Part shown: in pieces, positions 25,618 through 33,903 of the stretch
How positions within the stretch are numbered: the first letter of the stretch is position 1
How the letters are laid out: every line of letters begins with the position of its first letter
Source: an archaeon
Lineage (GTDB): Archaea; Thermoproteota; Nitrososphaeria; Nitrososphaerales; Gagatemarchaeaceae
Direction of reading: 5' to 3'
Length of the DNA stretch: 64,000 bases
Assembly (NCBI GenBank): GCA_021819035.1
Contig: JAKASL010000001.1
Span: 682,001 to 746,000 of the forward strand
Position numbers and translations under genes: made by a program
Notes under the pieces: model-generated
The model's input: the letters and a program-made list of their open reading frames with translations, nothing else
What the model was told of the DNA's origin: nothing
The model's database searches: none

Positions 25618-26910
25618 TTGGCTAGAAGACGGCTGAGCTTCTGGGAGGCCACGGCGGTCGGGCTGGGGAACATAGTCGGGGCGGGGATATTCGTCATGGC
25701 AGGCTCGGCCATCGACGAAGCGGGCCCCGCGGCGCTGGTCGCGTTCGCAATCACCGCCGTGCTTGCGATCACCGTGGGGCTGAACAGCGCCGAGCTCTCG
25801 TCCAAGCTCCCAGACGTCGAGGGCGGGGTGTACAGCTTCGCCAGGGCCACCCTGGGGGACACCGTCGGCTTCCTCGTGGGGTGGTTCAGGCTGATATCCT
25901 ACGCTGTGAGCGGCGGGGCCGTCGCCCTCGGCTTCGCCGAGTACCTGACAGGGTTCGGGCTGCCTGGTTCGTGGTACTACCCGCTCGCCGCCGCCTTGGT
26001 GCTTGTCCTCTCCTACGTCGAGGTCAGGGGGATCAAGATAGCCTCCGAGTTCGAGAAGTGGCTCGTCGCATTCACCGTATTCGGCCTGGGGCTGACCGTC
26101 GCCGCCGTCCTCTTCTTCGGGAGGTACTCCCCGTCCAACTTCGCCCCCTTCTTCCCGCTCGGCTCGCTCGGCGTCCTCCAGGCGGCGTCCCTCGCCTTCT
26201 TCGCGTACTCGGGGTTCAACACGATCGCGACGCTGACCCCGGACGTGGAAGACGGCGCGAGACAGGTCCCCAGGGCCATCATCACCTCCCTCGTGACGAG
26301 CACCGTCCTCTACGTCCTCGTCGTCTTCTCGATGCTCTTCGCCATGAGCTGGTCCAAGTACGGCACCGCATCGAACCCCGTCTCGCTCGCCCTCTCCGCG
26401 GTGAAGGCGCCAGGGCCGATATCCGCCGTGGTGAGCGTGGCTGCCCTGACCGCCACCCTGACCGTCACGCTCTCCCTCATAATCGCGGGGTCGAGGACGA
26501 CGAAGCAGATGGGGGAGGACGGGCTCCTCCCTTCGTACCTCGGGAAGGGGTCCAAGGTACCGACGGCGGTGATAGCGGCGGTGATGCTCGCATCCCTCGC
26601 GCTCGGGAACGTGGAGACGATCGCCCTCGTGGCCAACTTCGGGGTGATATTCTCCTACATGCTCTCCGGGGTGGAGGTCGCTGTGACGAGGAAGAGGAAG
26701 GTCCCCGGGGCCTATCTCGCGCGGGGGTACCCTTACGTCCAGGCCTTCTCCCTGGTCGTGTCGGGGGTCCTGTTGCTCGGCCTGGGGGAGGAGTCCCTGG
26801 CCATCGGGTCCCTCACACTCTTCGTAGGGCTGGTCGTCTACTCCGCGTACAGGTCGGTAGGGAGGGAGCTCAGGGGCCGGGCCTCGGACCTGCCGAGGGG
26901 GAACGTCTGA
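25618..26910 (+). CDS. APC-family amino-acid permease
   Basis: 430 residues, about twelve membrane helices. The N terminus has the APC helix-1 signature AVGLGNIVGAGIFVMAG, which binds the amino-acid backbone. GGVYSFARATLGDTVGFLVG is the conserved second helix region and FFAYSGFNTIATLTPDVED marks helix 6. It likely imports an amino acid or polyamine by proton symport; the substrate cannot be assigned. The start is TTG. It lies between two broken copies of the unnamed gene family. Confidence 0.88.
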   Translation: MARRRLSFWEATAVGLGNIVGAGIFVMAGSAIDEAGPAALVAFAITAVLAITVGLNSAELSSKLPDVEGGVYSFARATLGDTVGFLVGWFRLISYAVSGGAVALGFAEYLTGFGLPGSWYYPLAAALVLVLSYVEVRGIKIASEFEKWLVAFTVFGLGLTVAAVLFFGRYSPSNFAPFFPLGSLGVLQAASLAFFAYSGFNTIATLTPDVEDGARQVPRAIITSLVTSTVLYVLVVFSMLFAMSWSKYGTASNPVSLALSAVKAPGPISAVVSVAALTATLTVTLSLIIAGSRTTKQMGEDGLLPSYLGKGSKVPTAVIAAVMLASLALGNVETIALVANFGVIFSYMLSGVEVAVTRKRKVPGAYLARGYPYVQAFSLVVSGVLLLGLGEESLAIGSLTLFVGLVVYSAYRSVGRELRGRASDLPRGNV

Positions 26911-26933
26911 GCCTCCCTGAAGGCGATGGCGCG

Positions 26934-27150
26934 CCCTCGCTACAGCTCCACACCCACGAAGGCGTAGTCATGCCTTCAGATCTCAGAGATGTCCTCGGGC
27001 GCGAGACGCCCCGGGCGAAGAGCGGAGGCACCTGGTTCATGCTCGGGCGGGTCGAGCGGGGGGTTCTCCTCCATCGCCATGAGCCTCGACGTGAAGCCGG
27101 ATAGCAGCGTGGTCGGGGGCCCTCGATGCGGCGCTGAAAAGTGCGACCCC
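26934..27150 (+). pseudogene. Copy 2 of the unnamed gene family, frameshifted
   Basis: The leader (CAGCTCCACACCCACGAAGG and on) matches the other copies. The ATG at 26970 gives SDLRDVLGRETPRAKSGGTW, then FMLGRVERG. After a frameshift near 27060 the sequence continues as SSIAMSLDVKPDSSVV, matching YSLAVRLDVKLESAVL of the full-length gene. It is more diverged than copy 1, so it is an older remnant. Confidence 0.65.
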
Positions 27151-27248
27151 ATTGCCAATCTGCCATGGGATGCTCCCCGACCTCATCAAGACGCGAGGTG
27201 CCTGAAAGGTGGGCCAGACACAACCTCGATTCATGAACTAGCGGGTCC

Positions 27249-27257
27249 ACTTAAATA
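27249..27257 (+). promoter_or_regulatory. TATA-like box of the hicBA genes
   Basis: ACTTAAATA is 26-34 bases before the ATG at 27283, in the usual archaeal position. Confidence 0.55.
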
Positions 27258-27282
27258 ACTGGCCGGCCTCTGTATCTCATAC

Positions 27283-27498
27283 ATGTCGATGAAATTCAGC
27301 ATCAGGTTGTACAAGGGCGAGAAGCACTACATTGCCAGGGTCCCAGAGCTGGGTATCACAACCCAGGGGGCGACCAAGGAGGAGGCCAGACGGAACCTGA
27401 GGGAGGCCATCCAGACGCATCTCGAAGCCATGGCCGACTACGCCATGGAGCATGGCGAGGTGGCGATAGACAAAGGACAGCTGGTCCCCGCAGAGTGA
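27283..27498 (+). CDS. hicB: HicB-type antitoxin
   Basis: 71 residues. FSIRLYKGEKHYIARVPELG, then ITTQGATKEEARRNLREAIQ, is the HicB partial RNase-H-like fold (strands with Y-x-A-x-x-P-E-L-G, then the TQG-x-T-x-E-E-A helix). It lacks a C-terminal DNA-binding domain, as in short HicB forms. The toxin gene starts five bases later. The antitoxin looks intact, although its partner is damaged. Confidence 0.82.
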   Translation: MSMKFSIRLYKGEKHYIARVPELGITTQGATKEEARRNLREAIQTHLEAMADYAMEHGEVAIDKGQLVPAE

Positions 27499-27502
27499 CC
27501 GG

Positions 27503-27985
27503 TTGAGCAGGCTTCCGGCTGTCTCTGGGAAGGACCTGATCAAGATCCTGACCAAGCGCTTCGGCTTCCGTGTCCTGAGGCAGAGAGGGAGCCACGTCAC
27601 TTTGACCAACGATTCTTCATTCATCACGGTCCCTCTGCATCCAGAGCTCGACGAGCCCACCATCGAGTGGACGGGCAGGCTCGCTGGCATAGACATCAAC
27701 CCGGAAGGCATCGCATGCACCGTGGCGTCTGGAGACGGGAACCTCGTCGCTACGAGGTTCTTCAGGGATAGGAGGCTGGTCACGGCCTCGAAGGACAAGA
27801 GGAGGTGGGTGCTCGAGGATATCGTGAACAGGATGCTGAGGTGGTGCAGGGACACCCTCGGGTGCAACGCTGTCGCAGTCGAGAGGTTGAGGTTCATGGG
27901 CGCCTACGACCGCTCCCCTCGGATGAACTTCAAGCTCTCCAACTTCATGAAGAACAAACTCGTCCTCCCGGCGGCCAAGGGATAG
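27503..27985 (+). CDS. HicA toxin N-terminus fused in frame to a TnpB-like transposon protein fragment
   Basis: Residues 1-48 are HicA: LPAVSGKDLIKILTKRFGF, RQRGSHVTL with the catalytic His, and FITVPLHPELD. Instead of the usual HicA ending the frame enters GRLAGIDINPEGIACTVA. This is the RuvC-I segment (catalytic Asp) of an IS200/IS605 OrfB/TnpB-type protein, followed by LGCNAVAVERLRF with the RuvC-II Glu. The TnpB part ends at a stop before RuvC-III and the zinc finger. It probably arose by insertion or recombination, so neither activity is expected to be normal. The TTG start is the only suitable one. Confidence 0.75.
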   Translation: MSRLPAVSGKDLIKILTKRFGFRVLRQRGSHVTLTNDSSFITVPLHPELDEPTIEWTGRLAGIDINPEGIACTVASGDGNLVATRFFRDRRLVTASKDKRRWVLEDIVNRMLRWCRDTLGCNAVAVERLRFMGAYDRSPRMNFKLSNFMKNKLVLPAAKG

Positions 27986-28108
27986 GCATCTGCCTTCGAA
28001 TACCATAGGGGACCGACCGCATGGCATGCATGGGGCCGTCACGGAGGGAGGGGGGTTGCCTTCGACCAGCCTATGGCGGCGAAACCGGCAGCTGCAATCT
28101 CCGGACCT

Positions 28109-28585
28109 TTAGGTCGGAGAAGTTGAATCGACGTCCCTCCTTGATACCATCAGCTCCCCAAACCTTCTGGTTATCACTCCCATGAACTCCTTCGGACTCA
28201 CTACCTTGGTGCCCTTGAATTTTTTCACCCTCCGCAGATGCCCGTCTCCGGACACCACATAAGCGGCCTTGCCGTCGTAAGCCGCGTTCAGCACCATGTC
28301 GTCCTTCGGATCTTCTTCCACGACCTTGAAGGTCGACCTGACACTGACGATCTCCGCGACTGCCCTGATTGCGCTTACGAACTCCTTGGTTTCAGACGCG
28401 GTATAGCCGAACCTCTCTCGTACTTCCTCCCTGGCGATCACGTCTGAGAACTCTTTCAGGATTCCGTCGGAGAGAAGGAGCGTCATCTCTTCGAAGGTCG
28501 TAATGAGGTCGAGGATGTTCGCCGGATAGCCGCGCTTTGAGATGAATGCCGACACCAGGACGTTCGTGTCGAGGACGACCCTCAT
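28109..28585 (-). CDS. PIN-domain toxin (COG1569-like)
   Basis: 158 residues. Asp in VVLDTNVLVSAF, Glu in ILKEFSDVI, paired Asp in EEDPKDDMVLNAAY and Asp in VVSGDGHLRRV give a full acidic site. The pattern with ISKRGYPANILDLI and a late VVSPKEFMGVI fits the 'putative toxin, PIN family' group. It directly follows an AbrB antitoxin gene with a one-base overlap. Confidence 0.87.
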   Translation of the reverse strand: MRVVLDTNVLVSAFISKRGYPANILDLITTFEEMTLLLSDGILKEFSDVIAREEVRERFGYTASETKEFVSAIRAVAEIVSVRSTFKVVEEDPKDDMVLNAAYDGKAAYVVSGDGHLRRVKKFKGTKVVSPKEFMGVITRRFGELMVSRRDVDSTSPT

Positions 28586-28848
28586 CAGCTGACCTTTCTG
28601 GCCTTCTCTATGAGCTTCTCCACTTCCTTCTCGGTGAACCCAGATTTCCTGGCCTTCTCGCTGGACTCCCTGATCAGCCTCTTCAGCCTCAGCCTCTCGT
28701 GCGAGAGCTCGAGCTTCCTCAGGATTATGGTGTCGCCCAGGCCCGTCACTATGAACCTCTCCCCCTCCTTCAGCTTCATGCTCTTCCTGAGCTCTGTAGG
28801 TATGACTATCTGCCCCCTCTCCGAAAGCCTTGTCAGTTCAAGCGTCAT
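28585..28848 (-). CDS. AbrB-type antitoxin
   Basis: 87 residues. LTRLSERGQIVIPTELRKSM followed by KLKEGERFIVTGLGDTIILR is a complete AbrB/SpoVT fold. The C-terminal half is a charged helix (FTEKEVEKLIEKARKVS) likely to bind the PIN toxin. It probably represses the promoter containing the palindrome at 28862-28875. Confidence 0.88.
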   Translation of the reverse strand: MTLELTRLSERGQIVIPTELRKSMKLKEGERFIVTGLGDTIILRKLELSHERLRLKRLIRESSEKARKSGFTEKEVEKLIEKARKVS

Positions 28849-28861
28849 CTCTCCCCACCAG

Positions 28862-28875
28862 TAAGATATATCTTA
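28862..28875 (-). promoter_or_regulatory. Perfect 14-bp palindrome at the AbrB-PIN promoter
   Basis: TAAGATATATCTTA is a perfect palindrome 14 bases upstream of the antitoxin start, next to an AT-rich stretch (AATAAATACTTG on the - strand). It overlaps or adjoins the transcription start and is a natural operator for the AbrB antitoxin. Confidence 0.55.
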
Positions 28876-28879
28876 TTTC

Positions 28880-29456
28880 AAGTATTTATTGGTTCCCTTT
28901 CGGCGTTTCGAGGCAGAACTGGGAGATGCCGCCGTTCATGGGGAGATCCTTTCTGGAGGTCCACTGTGTCGAGTGTGCGAGCTTTGCAGGGTCGCGAAAC
29001 GCAGGAGGCCAATGGGGGCAATTGTTCCGCGACCTGAGAATGTACGATGCAGATGCCGACGCGTTGACCAGACCAACGGCATAGGTGGTCCGACTTGCAC
29101 AAAACGTGACCACTTGGTCCTCGATGCCGACCAGAGCTCTCAAAAGTCGTCCAGCTTCGGTTGTCTCGCTCTTTCTGTATTTCACAAACGACCCGCTCTT
29201 CGCGCCAAAGCCTGTACGGTTCAAAGTAAAGGCCGGGGAGACCAGCTGGGCCTCCTCCGCCGCGGCCCGACCAGGCTCCGCTCTGGAGGGCGCCGCTTCG
29301 CTCGGTATCGGTTTCCGAGGATCCTCGCTCCGCGTCGAGGCTAGACAGAGCCCGCTCCGTGGGGTGGAACGCTCGGACCGACGTCCGCCCCCATGCAGGC
29401 CCCGCGCCCAGCAGGCAGGCCCGCGGCATGCCAGGCGATCCATCGTCCCCGACGCG
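28880..29456. other. Gene-poor stretch ending in a leader copy of the unnamed gene family
   Basis: No convincing frame is seen on either strand. Bases 29371-29430 (GCTCGGACCGACGTCCGCCC and on to GCCCCGCGCCCAGCAGGC) match the leaders at 25317 and 35269, but no coding part of the family follows. This is the third leader copy. Confidence 0.5.
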
Positions 29457-30056
29457 TCAGCCTGCGTCGCCGCGCGCCGCCGGCGGAGCCCTCGCCGCCA
29501 CCATTGGGAGGGCGTTCAGGAGCACCGCGACCGCGACGAGCGGGAGCCAGGTCCAGTAGGGGAAGTCGTAGGCTGCGAACGAGGCCGGGGAGAGCAGGTA
29601 GAACACCCCGTTCCCTGCGAACACGTCGTAGCTGAAGTGGGCCGCGACGGACGAGAGGGTGACGAAGAACACCCCCCTCGGGGGCCTCCCGCTCTTCATC
29701 GCCAGGTAGGCGAGCACCCCTGCTGCGAAGAGGGCGAAGAAGACCGAGTGGGCGAGCCGCCCCTCGACCGGGTACCCGAGCGCAGCGAGCAGGTGGTCGG
29801 AGTCGATGAGGACGCTCTCCCCGGCGGCGAGGAGGACCAGCCCGGCGTCCATGGTGGCGGCCGCTGCCACGACCCCGAAGAGTATGTGCCCACCCACCTC
29901 GGTCACGAGGGCAGGGAAAGCGTACTCGTGCAGGTGGACCGGGGGGACGGGGGACGCGAAGCCTAGGACGCTCCAGAGGAAGGACATGGCCGCATACACC
30001 GACGCCATGCCAGCTGCCCAGAGGAAGACCCCCGTCCGCCCCTGGAGCATGGTCAT
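29457..30056 (-). CDS. Membrane-bound metal-dependent hydrolase-like protein (DUF457/YdjM type)
   Basis: 199 residues with about five membrane helices. VTEVGGHILFG, LIDSDHLLAALG, RLAHSVFF and VAAHFSYDVFAG supply the His/Asp pattern (GGH, D-x-D-H, H-S, H-x-x-x-D) of the membrane hydrolases related to YdjM. The substrate is unknown. The last ~15 residues are Ala/Pro/Arg-rich and probably disordered. Confidence 0.65.
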   Translation of the reverse strand: MTMLQGRTGVFLWAAGMASVYAAMSFLWSVLGFASPVPPVHLHEYAFPALVTEVGGHILFGVVAAAATMDAGLVLLAAGESVLIDSDHLLAALGYPVEGRLAHSVFFALFAAGVLAYLAMKSGRPPRGVFFVTLSSVAAHFSYDVFAGNGVFYLLSPASFAAYDFPYWTWLPLVAVAVLLNALPMVAARAPPAARGDAG

Positions 30057-30204
30057 CGCGCTGCGGCTCCCGGGCGTGGCCTAAGACGTTTTCCGCCTGC
30101 GACCCGCTGTCGGTCATATTTCCCATGGCAGCCCACCAACATCCGGTTCGAAAAGGGAAACTCAAGTCGAACCTCTCAGGGTTGCGACCAAGAGCAGGCC
30201 GTCC

Positions 30205-30420
30205 TTGGCGAGGGCCAGACACACGGGACAGTCCACCGTACAGGTAAAGTTGTCGGAGTCGCCCGGGATCAAGGAAGGCTCCATGCTGGAGGTCCGCGTG
30301 GACAAGGGATGCGTAGTCATGAAGGCCAGGCCCCCGCTCGGAGCAGGGAGGGTCGTCGGGAAGGGAGAATGCGAAAAGGTCATTCGCGACTTGGGCGAGC
30401 AAAGGAGAAACTGGGGTTGA
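30205..30420 (+). pseudogene. AbrB-like antitoxin remnant
   Basis: VQVKLSESPGIKEGSMLEVR, then VDKGCVVMKARPP, matches the second half of an AbrB hairpin (G-I-K-E-G-x-x-L-E-V). The N-terminal RGRIVIP-type strand is not recognisable and no toxin follows. It is a decayed antitoxin, or an intact but very divergent one. Confidence 0.4.
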
Positions 30421-30542
30421 CCGCAGTAGCCGATACGCGAGGAGGAACTGGCCGCCGGCATCCGAGCTGGACCAGGCCGAGAAGGTAGAGTAGGAACTCA
30501 GCGGGGCGACGGAAGGGCTGGCCGCCTGACGGCCCGGAAGTG

Positions 30543-32003
30543 TCAGTGCGGGGCCAGGAGCGTTCGGCCCCTGGAGGCCAGCGAGCGCCTCGTCAACAGG
30601 TAGGCCGTCAAAACGACGGCGACGAGCACGAACGCGGCAGCGGACTGGAGCGGGAACTCCGGTATGGAGTTGCCCGACGTGGTGCTGGCGGTGCCGCTCG
30701 TCTGGCTCCCTGCGCTCTGGGTGGTGACCGTCCCCACGCTGAAGGTCATGGGCGCCAGGGCCGACCCGTTCACGTTGACCCAGGTGGCCGACGTGGCCGT
30801 CTGCGAAACGGGAGCCGGGACCCCTGGAGGGATGGTCAGCTTGCCTCCCCCGCTCGTCCGGACCGTCAGGTTGGCCGGGGCGCTCCCGAAGGAGCTGAAG
30901 AACCCGGATTCGTTGAACTGTCCGCTGGTGACCGTCACCCTGGGGTTGAGGACCAGCCCGCCGAGCTTGAACTCGGCATTCACGAGCCCGGTCGAGGACT
31001 GGTTCATCTGCGCGCTGAACGAGAGCCCGCTGATGTCGAACGTGGTCGAGCTGAGGAAGGCCTTCTGCGCCGAGGTGAAGTTCCCTGACGACTCGGAAGA
31101 CCTGACCTCCGCTTGTGCTATCGAGTTCAGGTTGAAGTTCGTGGGCCCGGTCACCGTCGCGTCGAAAGTGATGGTCCCTGAAGAATACCCGAAGGAGTAG
31201 GTATACCCTGTCACGGCGTTGTCGATCGCGTTGAGGAGGCTCGCCCCGGCCGCGCACGCGCTGGCGGAGGATCTCGTGCAGAGCGACGCGACCTCCGCGC
31301 CTGGGAGGGCGGTGAAGTTCCCCGAGAGGCCGAGGTCCACGGTGACGGTCGAATAGGAGCTCCCGGGGGTGTTCGTTATCGTGAACGCGGTCGCCGTGAC
31401 GTTCGCGGCTGCGTAGATTGGGCTCTGGGCCAGCATGGCGTTGATCCTTGTCGTGTTGAATTGGCTCTGGTATATCGAGACCAGCTGGGACACGTTGGCC
31501 TCGGTTATCTCCACCGTCTGTGTGCCGAAGGTGTAGGTCCCGTAGGTGACCTTGAAGGTCCCCTGCGCCGTGACGGTGGTCGCAGTTCCACTGTAGGTCA
31601 GGTCTATGGTGGAGGTCGGGTTGTTTATCCCTGGCGAGCCGCTGATCGTTATCGTCCCGGACGACTTGTCGTTGCCGTAGGTCCCGTGCCCCGAGACCGA
31701 CCCCGTTATGTTCTTCGTGTCGGCCGCAGGGAGGGTCGCGGTGGCTTGGATTTTCGCCACCGACTGGCCGCCGGAGCTCGACACGCTGGCGCTCGCAGTC
31801 ACGCTGGGGACCGTCCCCGGGGTCGAGTAGTTTTCAGTCACGACCTTGCCCGCCAGGGTGAGCGAACCGACGGGCCCCACTGTCACCGTGAGGGACGAGT
31901 TCGTGCTTGACGTGGACTGGGTCGTCGCCCCCGCCGAAATCGGAAGGAAGGAAAAGGCAAGGAACGTCGCTCCGAGGATGGCGAGCGCAGTCCTATGATT
32001 CAA
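30543..32003 (-). CDS. Surface protein with signal peptide and PEF-CTERM tail
   Basis: 487 residues from a TTG at 32003. The start is supported by a TATA-like GTATATAG (32027-32034) 24-31 bases upstream and by the signal peptide LAILGATFLAFSFLPISAGA beginning just after. The mature part is a Ser/Thr-rich beta protein with many NxS/T sites and one Cys pair (SLCTRSSASACAA). The C terminus is SIPEFPLQSAAAFVLVAVVL, then a helix and RRS, a clear PEF-CTERM signal for archaeosortase processing. It is divergent from the ABC operon. Confidence 0.8.
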   Translation of the reverse strand: MNHRTALAILGATFLAFSFLPISAGATTQSTSSTNSSLTVTVGPVGSLTLAGKVVTENYSTPGTVPSVTASASVSSSGGQSVAKIQATATLPAADTKNITGSVSGHGTYGNDKSSGTITISGSPGINNPTSTIDLTYSGTATTVTAQGTFKVTYGTYTFGTQTVEITEANVSQLVSIYQSQFNTTRINAMLAQSPIYAAANVTATAFTITNTPGSSYSTVTVDLGLSGNFTALPGAEVASLCTRSSASACAAGASLLNAIDNAVTGYTYSFGYSSGTITFDATVTGPTNFNLNSIAQAEVRSSESSGNFTSAQKAFLSSTTFDISGLSFSAQMNQSSTGLVNAEFKLGGLVLNPRVTVTSGQFNESGFFSSFGSAPANLTVRTSGGGKLTIPPGVPAPVSQTATSATWVNVNGSALAPMTFSVGTVTTQSAGSQTSGTASTTSGNSIPEFPLQSAAAFVLVAVVLTAYLLTRRSLASRGRTLLAPH

Positions 32004-32084
32004 CCGCACCCTTTTTCGATGGGTCAGTATATAGACGTTGGCCGGCAATTCGGGAAGGATACCGAACGGCCGAGCGCGAATCAC

Positions 32085-32093
32085 CCTAAATAG
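32085..32093 (+). promoter_or_regulatory. TATA-like box of the ABC operon
   Basis: CCTAAATAG centred ~28 bases before the GTG at 32117, fitting a leaderless transcript. Confidence 0.55.
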
Positions 32094-32116
32094 AGACGCT
32101 GAGGGCAGAAGGGCTC

Positions 32117-33238
32117 GTGTCTCTGGCTTCCCTGGGACTTCGCAACTCGTTCAGGAAGCCCCTGAGGACTTCGCTATCCGTGGCTGGGATAGCCTTGTGC
32201 ATCGTCCTCGTGCTGACGGTCACCGCGGTGTCGGCCAGGTACACCACAGTCGTCGACCAGAGCTACACCATATACAACGCCGACTTCATCGTCGTGTCGA
32301 AGGGGGCCCTCCTTCTGGGAGGCCTCCCCCTGGGGGCAGTCATCTCGCAGGGGGCCGTGTCCGAAGTGGCGAGCGTGAAGGGGGTGACGTCCGCGACCCC
32401 CATCCTGATAGTGGTCGACGTGAAAGGGCTGGTCCCTTCCAACATAACGATCGGGGTGCCGATCCAGAACTTCTCTATGTTCGCCTCCGCAACCCCACTG
32501 ACCCTCGAAGGGAGCTACCCCGAGTCGGCCGACCAGGTGGTGGTGGGGAACTACCTCGCGTCGACCGGGGGGCTGGGGGTCGGCTCCACCATCCGCGAGG
32601 GAGGTGCAGTGCTGACCGTGAGCGGGGTGATGCACACCTCCAACGTAGTCCTCAGCAACTCTGTCATCATGCCGCTCCAGACGGCGCAGGCGTCCCTCGG
32701 ATACTCTGACCTTGTGTCCGCCGTCCTGGTGGACACGGACAACGCCACCGCGGGGGTCCCAGCGAGCATAGAGTCGGCGGTCCCAGGGGTGGGGGTCCTC
32801 TCCTACGGGGCGAGCCAGGCGATCACGGCCCCGCTCCTGTCTTCGGTGGGGACGTTCGACATCGCCATGGCGGCGGTGGCGTCGGTCCTGGCCGGCCTCT
32901 TCGTCACTGTGATAACCATGGTGAACATACTGGAGGAGAGGGAGGAGCTCGCCACCATGGTGGCCATGGGAGCCTCGGTGTGGTCGGTGCTGAAGGTTAC
33001 CCTCGCTGAGACAGCGCTGGTGACCCTGGCGGGCGGGGTGGCAGGCGCCGTCCTTTCTGGGGGGGCCACGGCCTTCGTGTTCGAGCGGTACGCCGGGCTC
33101 TCCCTCTCAGTCTCCCTGGGGACCCTTGCGGCCATCCTCCCCCCGACCGACGCCGTCCTCGCCGTGGCGGGGGTCCTGGCGGTCGGGGTCGCTGTCGGGG
33201 TCGCGGCCACCGTCGGGGCCGTCAGGAGCCTGGGATGA
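32117..33238 (+). CDS. ABC transporter permease (FtsX/MacB type)
   Basis: 373 residues. N-terminal helix after NSFRKPLRTSLSVAGIALC, the MacB/LolC start. A ~200-residue extracytoplasmic domain is followed by three C-terminal helices (VASVLAGLFVTVITMVNILEEREELA ending in the FtsX-like EEREELATMVAMGAS coupling segment). The stop overlaps the ATG of the ATPase gene (ATGA). It likely forms a homodimer with the ATPase for export or mechanotransmission; the substrate is not known. Confidence 0.85.
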   Translation: MSLASLGLRNSFRKPLRTSLSVAGIALCIVLVLTVTAVSARYTTVVDQSYTIYNADFIVVSKGALLLGGLPLGAVISQGAVSEVASVKGVTSATPILIVVDVKGLVPSNITIGVPIQNFSMFASATPLTLEGSYPESADQVVVGNYLASTGGLGVGSTIREGGAVLTVSGVMHTSNVVLSNSVIMPLQTAQASLGYSDLVSAVLVDTDNATAGVPASIESAVPGVGVLSYGASQAITAPLLSSVGTFDIAMAAVASVLAGLFVTVITMVNILEEREELATMVAMGASVWSVLKVTLAETALVTLAGGVAGAVLSGGATAFVFERYAGLSLSVSLGTLAAILPPTDAVLAVAGVLAVGVAVGVAATVGAVRSLG

Positions 33239-33903
33239 GCCCCCCGGTCGCTGCTCTGGAGGGGGCCACCAAGGCCTACGGGGACGTGAAGGCGGTGGAA
33301 GGCGCCACCATCAGCGTCGAAGTGGGGAAGGTGATGGGGGTCGTCGGCCCCTCCGGGTCAGGGAAGACGACGCTGATGGGGATGCTCGGGACCCTCCTGG
33401 TCCCGACCTCAGGCAAGGCATACTTCGTCGGGGAGGACGTCGGGGGGATGCCCGTCCCACGGAGGAGGGAGCTCAGGCTCCGGAGGGTGGGGTTCGTCTT
33501 CCAGCAGCTCAGGCTGATGCAGAAGCTTTCGGTGATAGAGAACGTGAGGCTCCCTCTGGTCCTCGCGGGGGGTCCAACGGCCGCCCAGCTCAGGAGGGCG
33601 TCCGACCTCGTCGCCGCGGTCGGGCTAGGGGGGAAGGAGAGGCGGAGGCCGCGGGAGCTGAGCGTGGGGGAGCAGCAGAGGGTCGCCGTCGCGAGGGCCC
33701 TGGTGAACACCCCCGCCCTCGTCCTCGCCGACGAGCCCACGAGCCAGCTCGACTCGGCGACCGGGGGGAAGGTCCTCGACCTCCTCGAGGGGCTCTCCCG
33801 GGAGGTAGGGGCGGCCGTGGTGATATCCACCCACGACCAGAAGCTGAGGGGCCGCCTGGGGAAGGTGTACGAGATGCGCGACGGGGTCCTCGGGCCGGGA
33901 TGA
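33235..33903 (+). CDS. ABC transporter ATPase (MacB/LolD type)
   Basis: 222 residues. Walker A GPSGSGKTTLMG (about residues 39-50), Q-loop VGFVFQQLRL, signature LSVGEQQRVA, Walker B ALVLADEPTS and switch STHDQ are all present. The signature has V in place of the usual G after LS, still within known variation. It pairs with the permease upstream; a third gene overlaps its stop. Confidence 0.9.
   Translation: MSPPVAALEGATKAYGDVKAVEGATISVEVGKVMGVVGPSGSGKTTLMGMLGTLLVPTSGKAYFVGEDVGGMPVPRRRELRLRRVGFVFQQLRLMQKLSVIENVRLPLVLAGGPTAAQLRRASDLVAAVGLGGKERRRPRELSVGEQQRVAVARALVNTPALVLADEPTSQLDSATGGKVLDLLEGLSREVGAAVVISTHDQKLRGRLGKVYEMRDGVLGPG

Noticed and set aside
29341-31257. 638-residue open frame on the - strand
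   Set aside because: It runs through two real genes in other frames, is Arg/Pro/Gly-rich and has no recognisable domain; it is a by-product of high GC.
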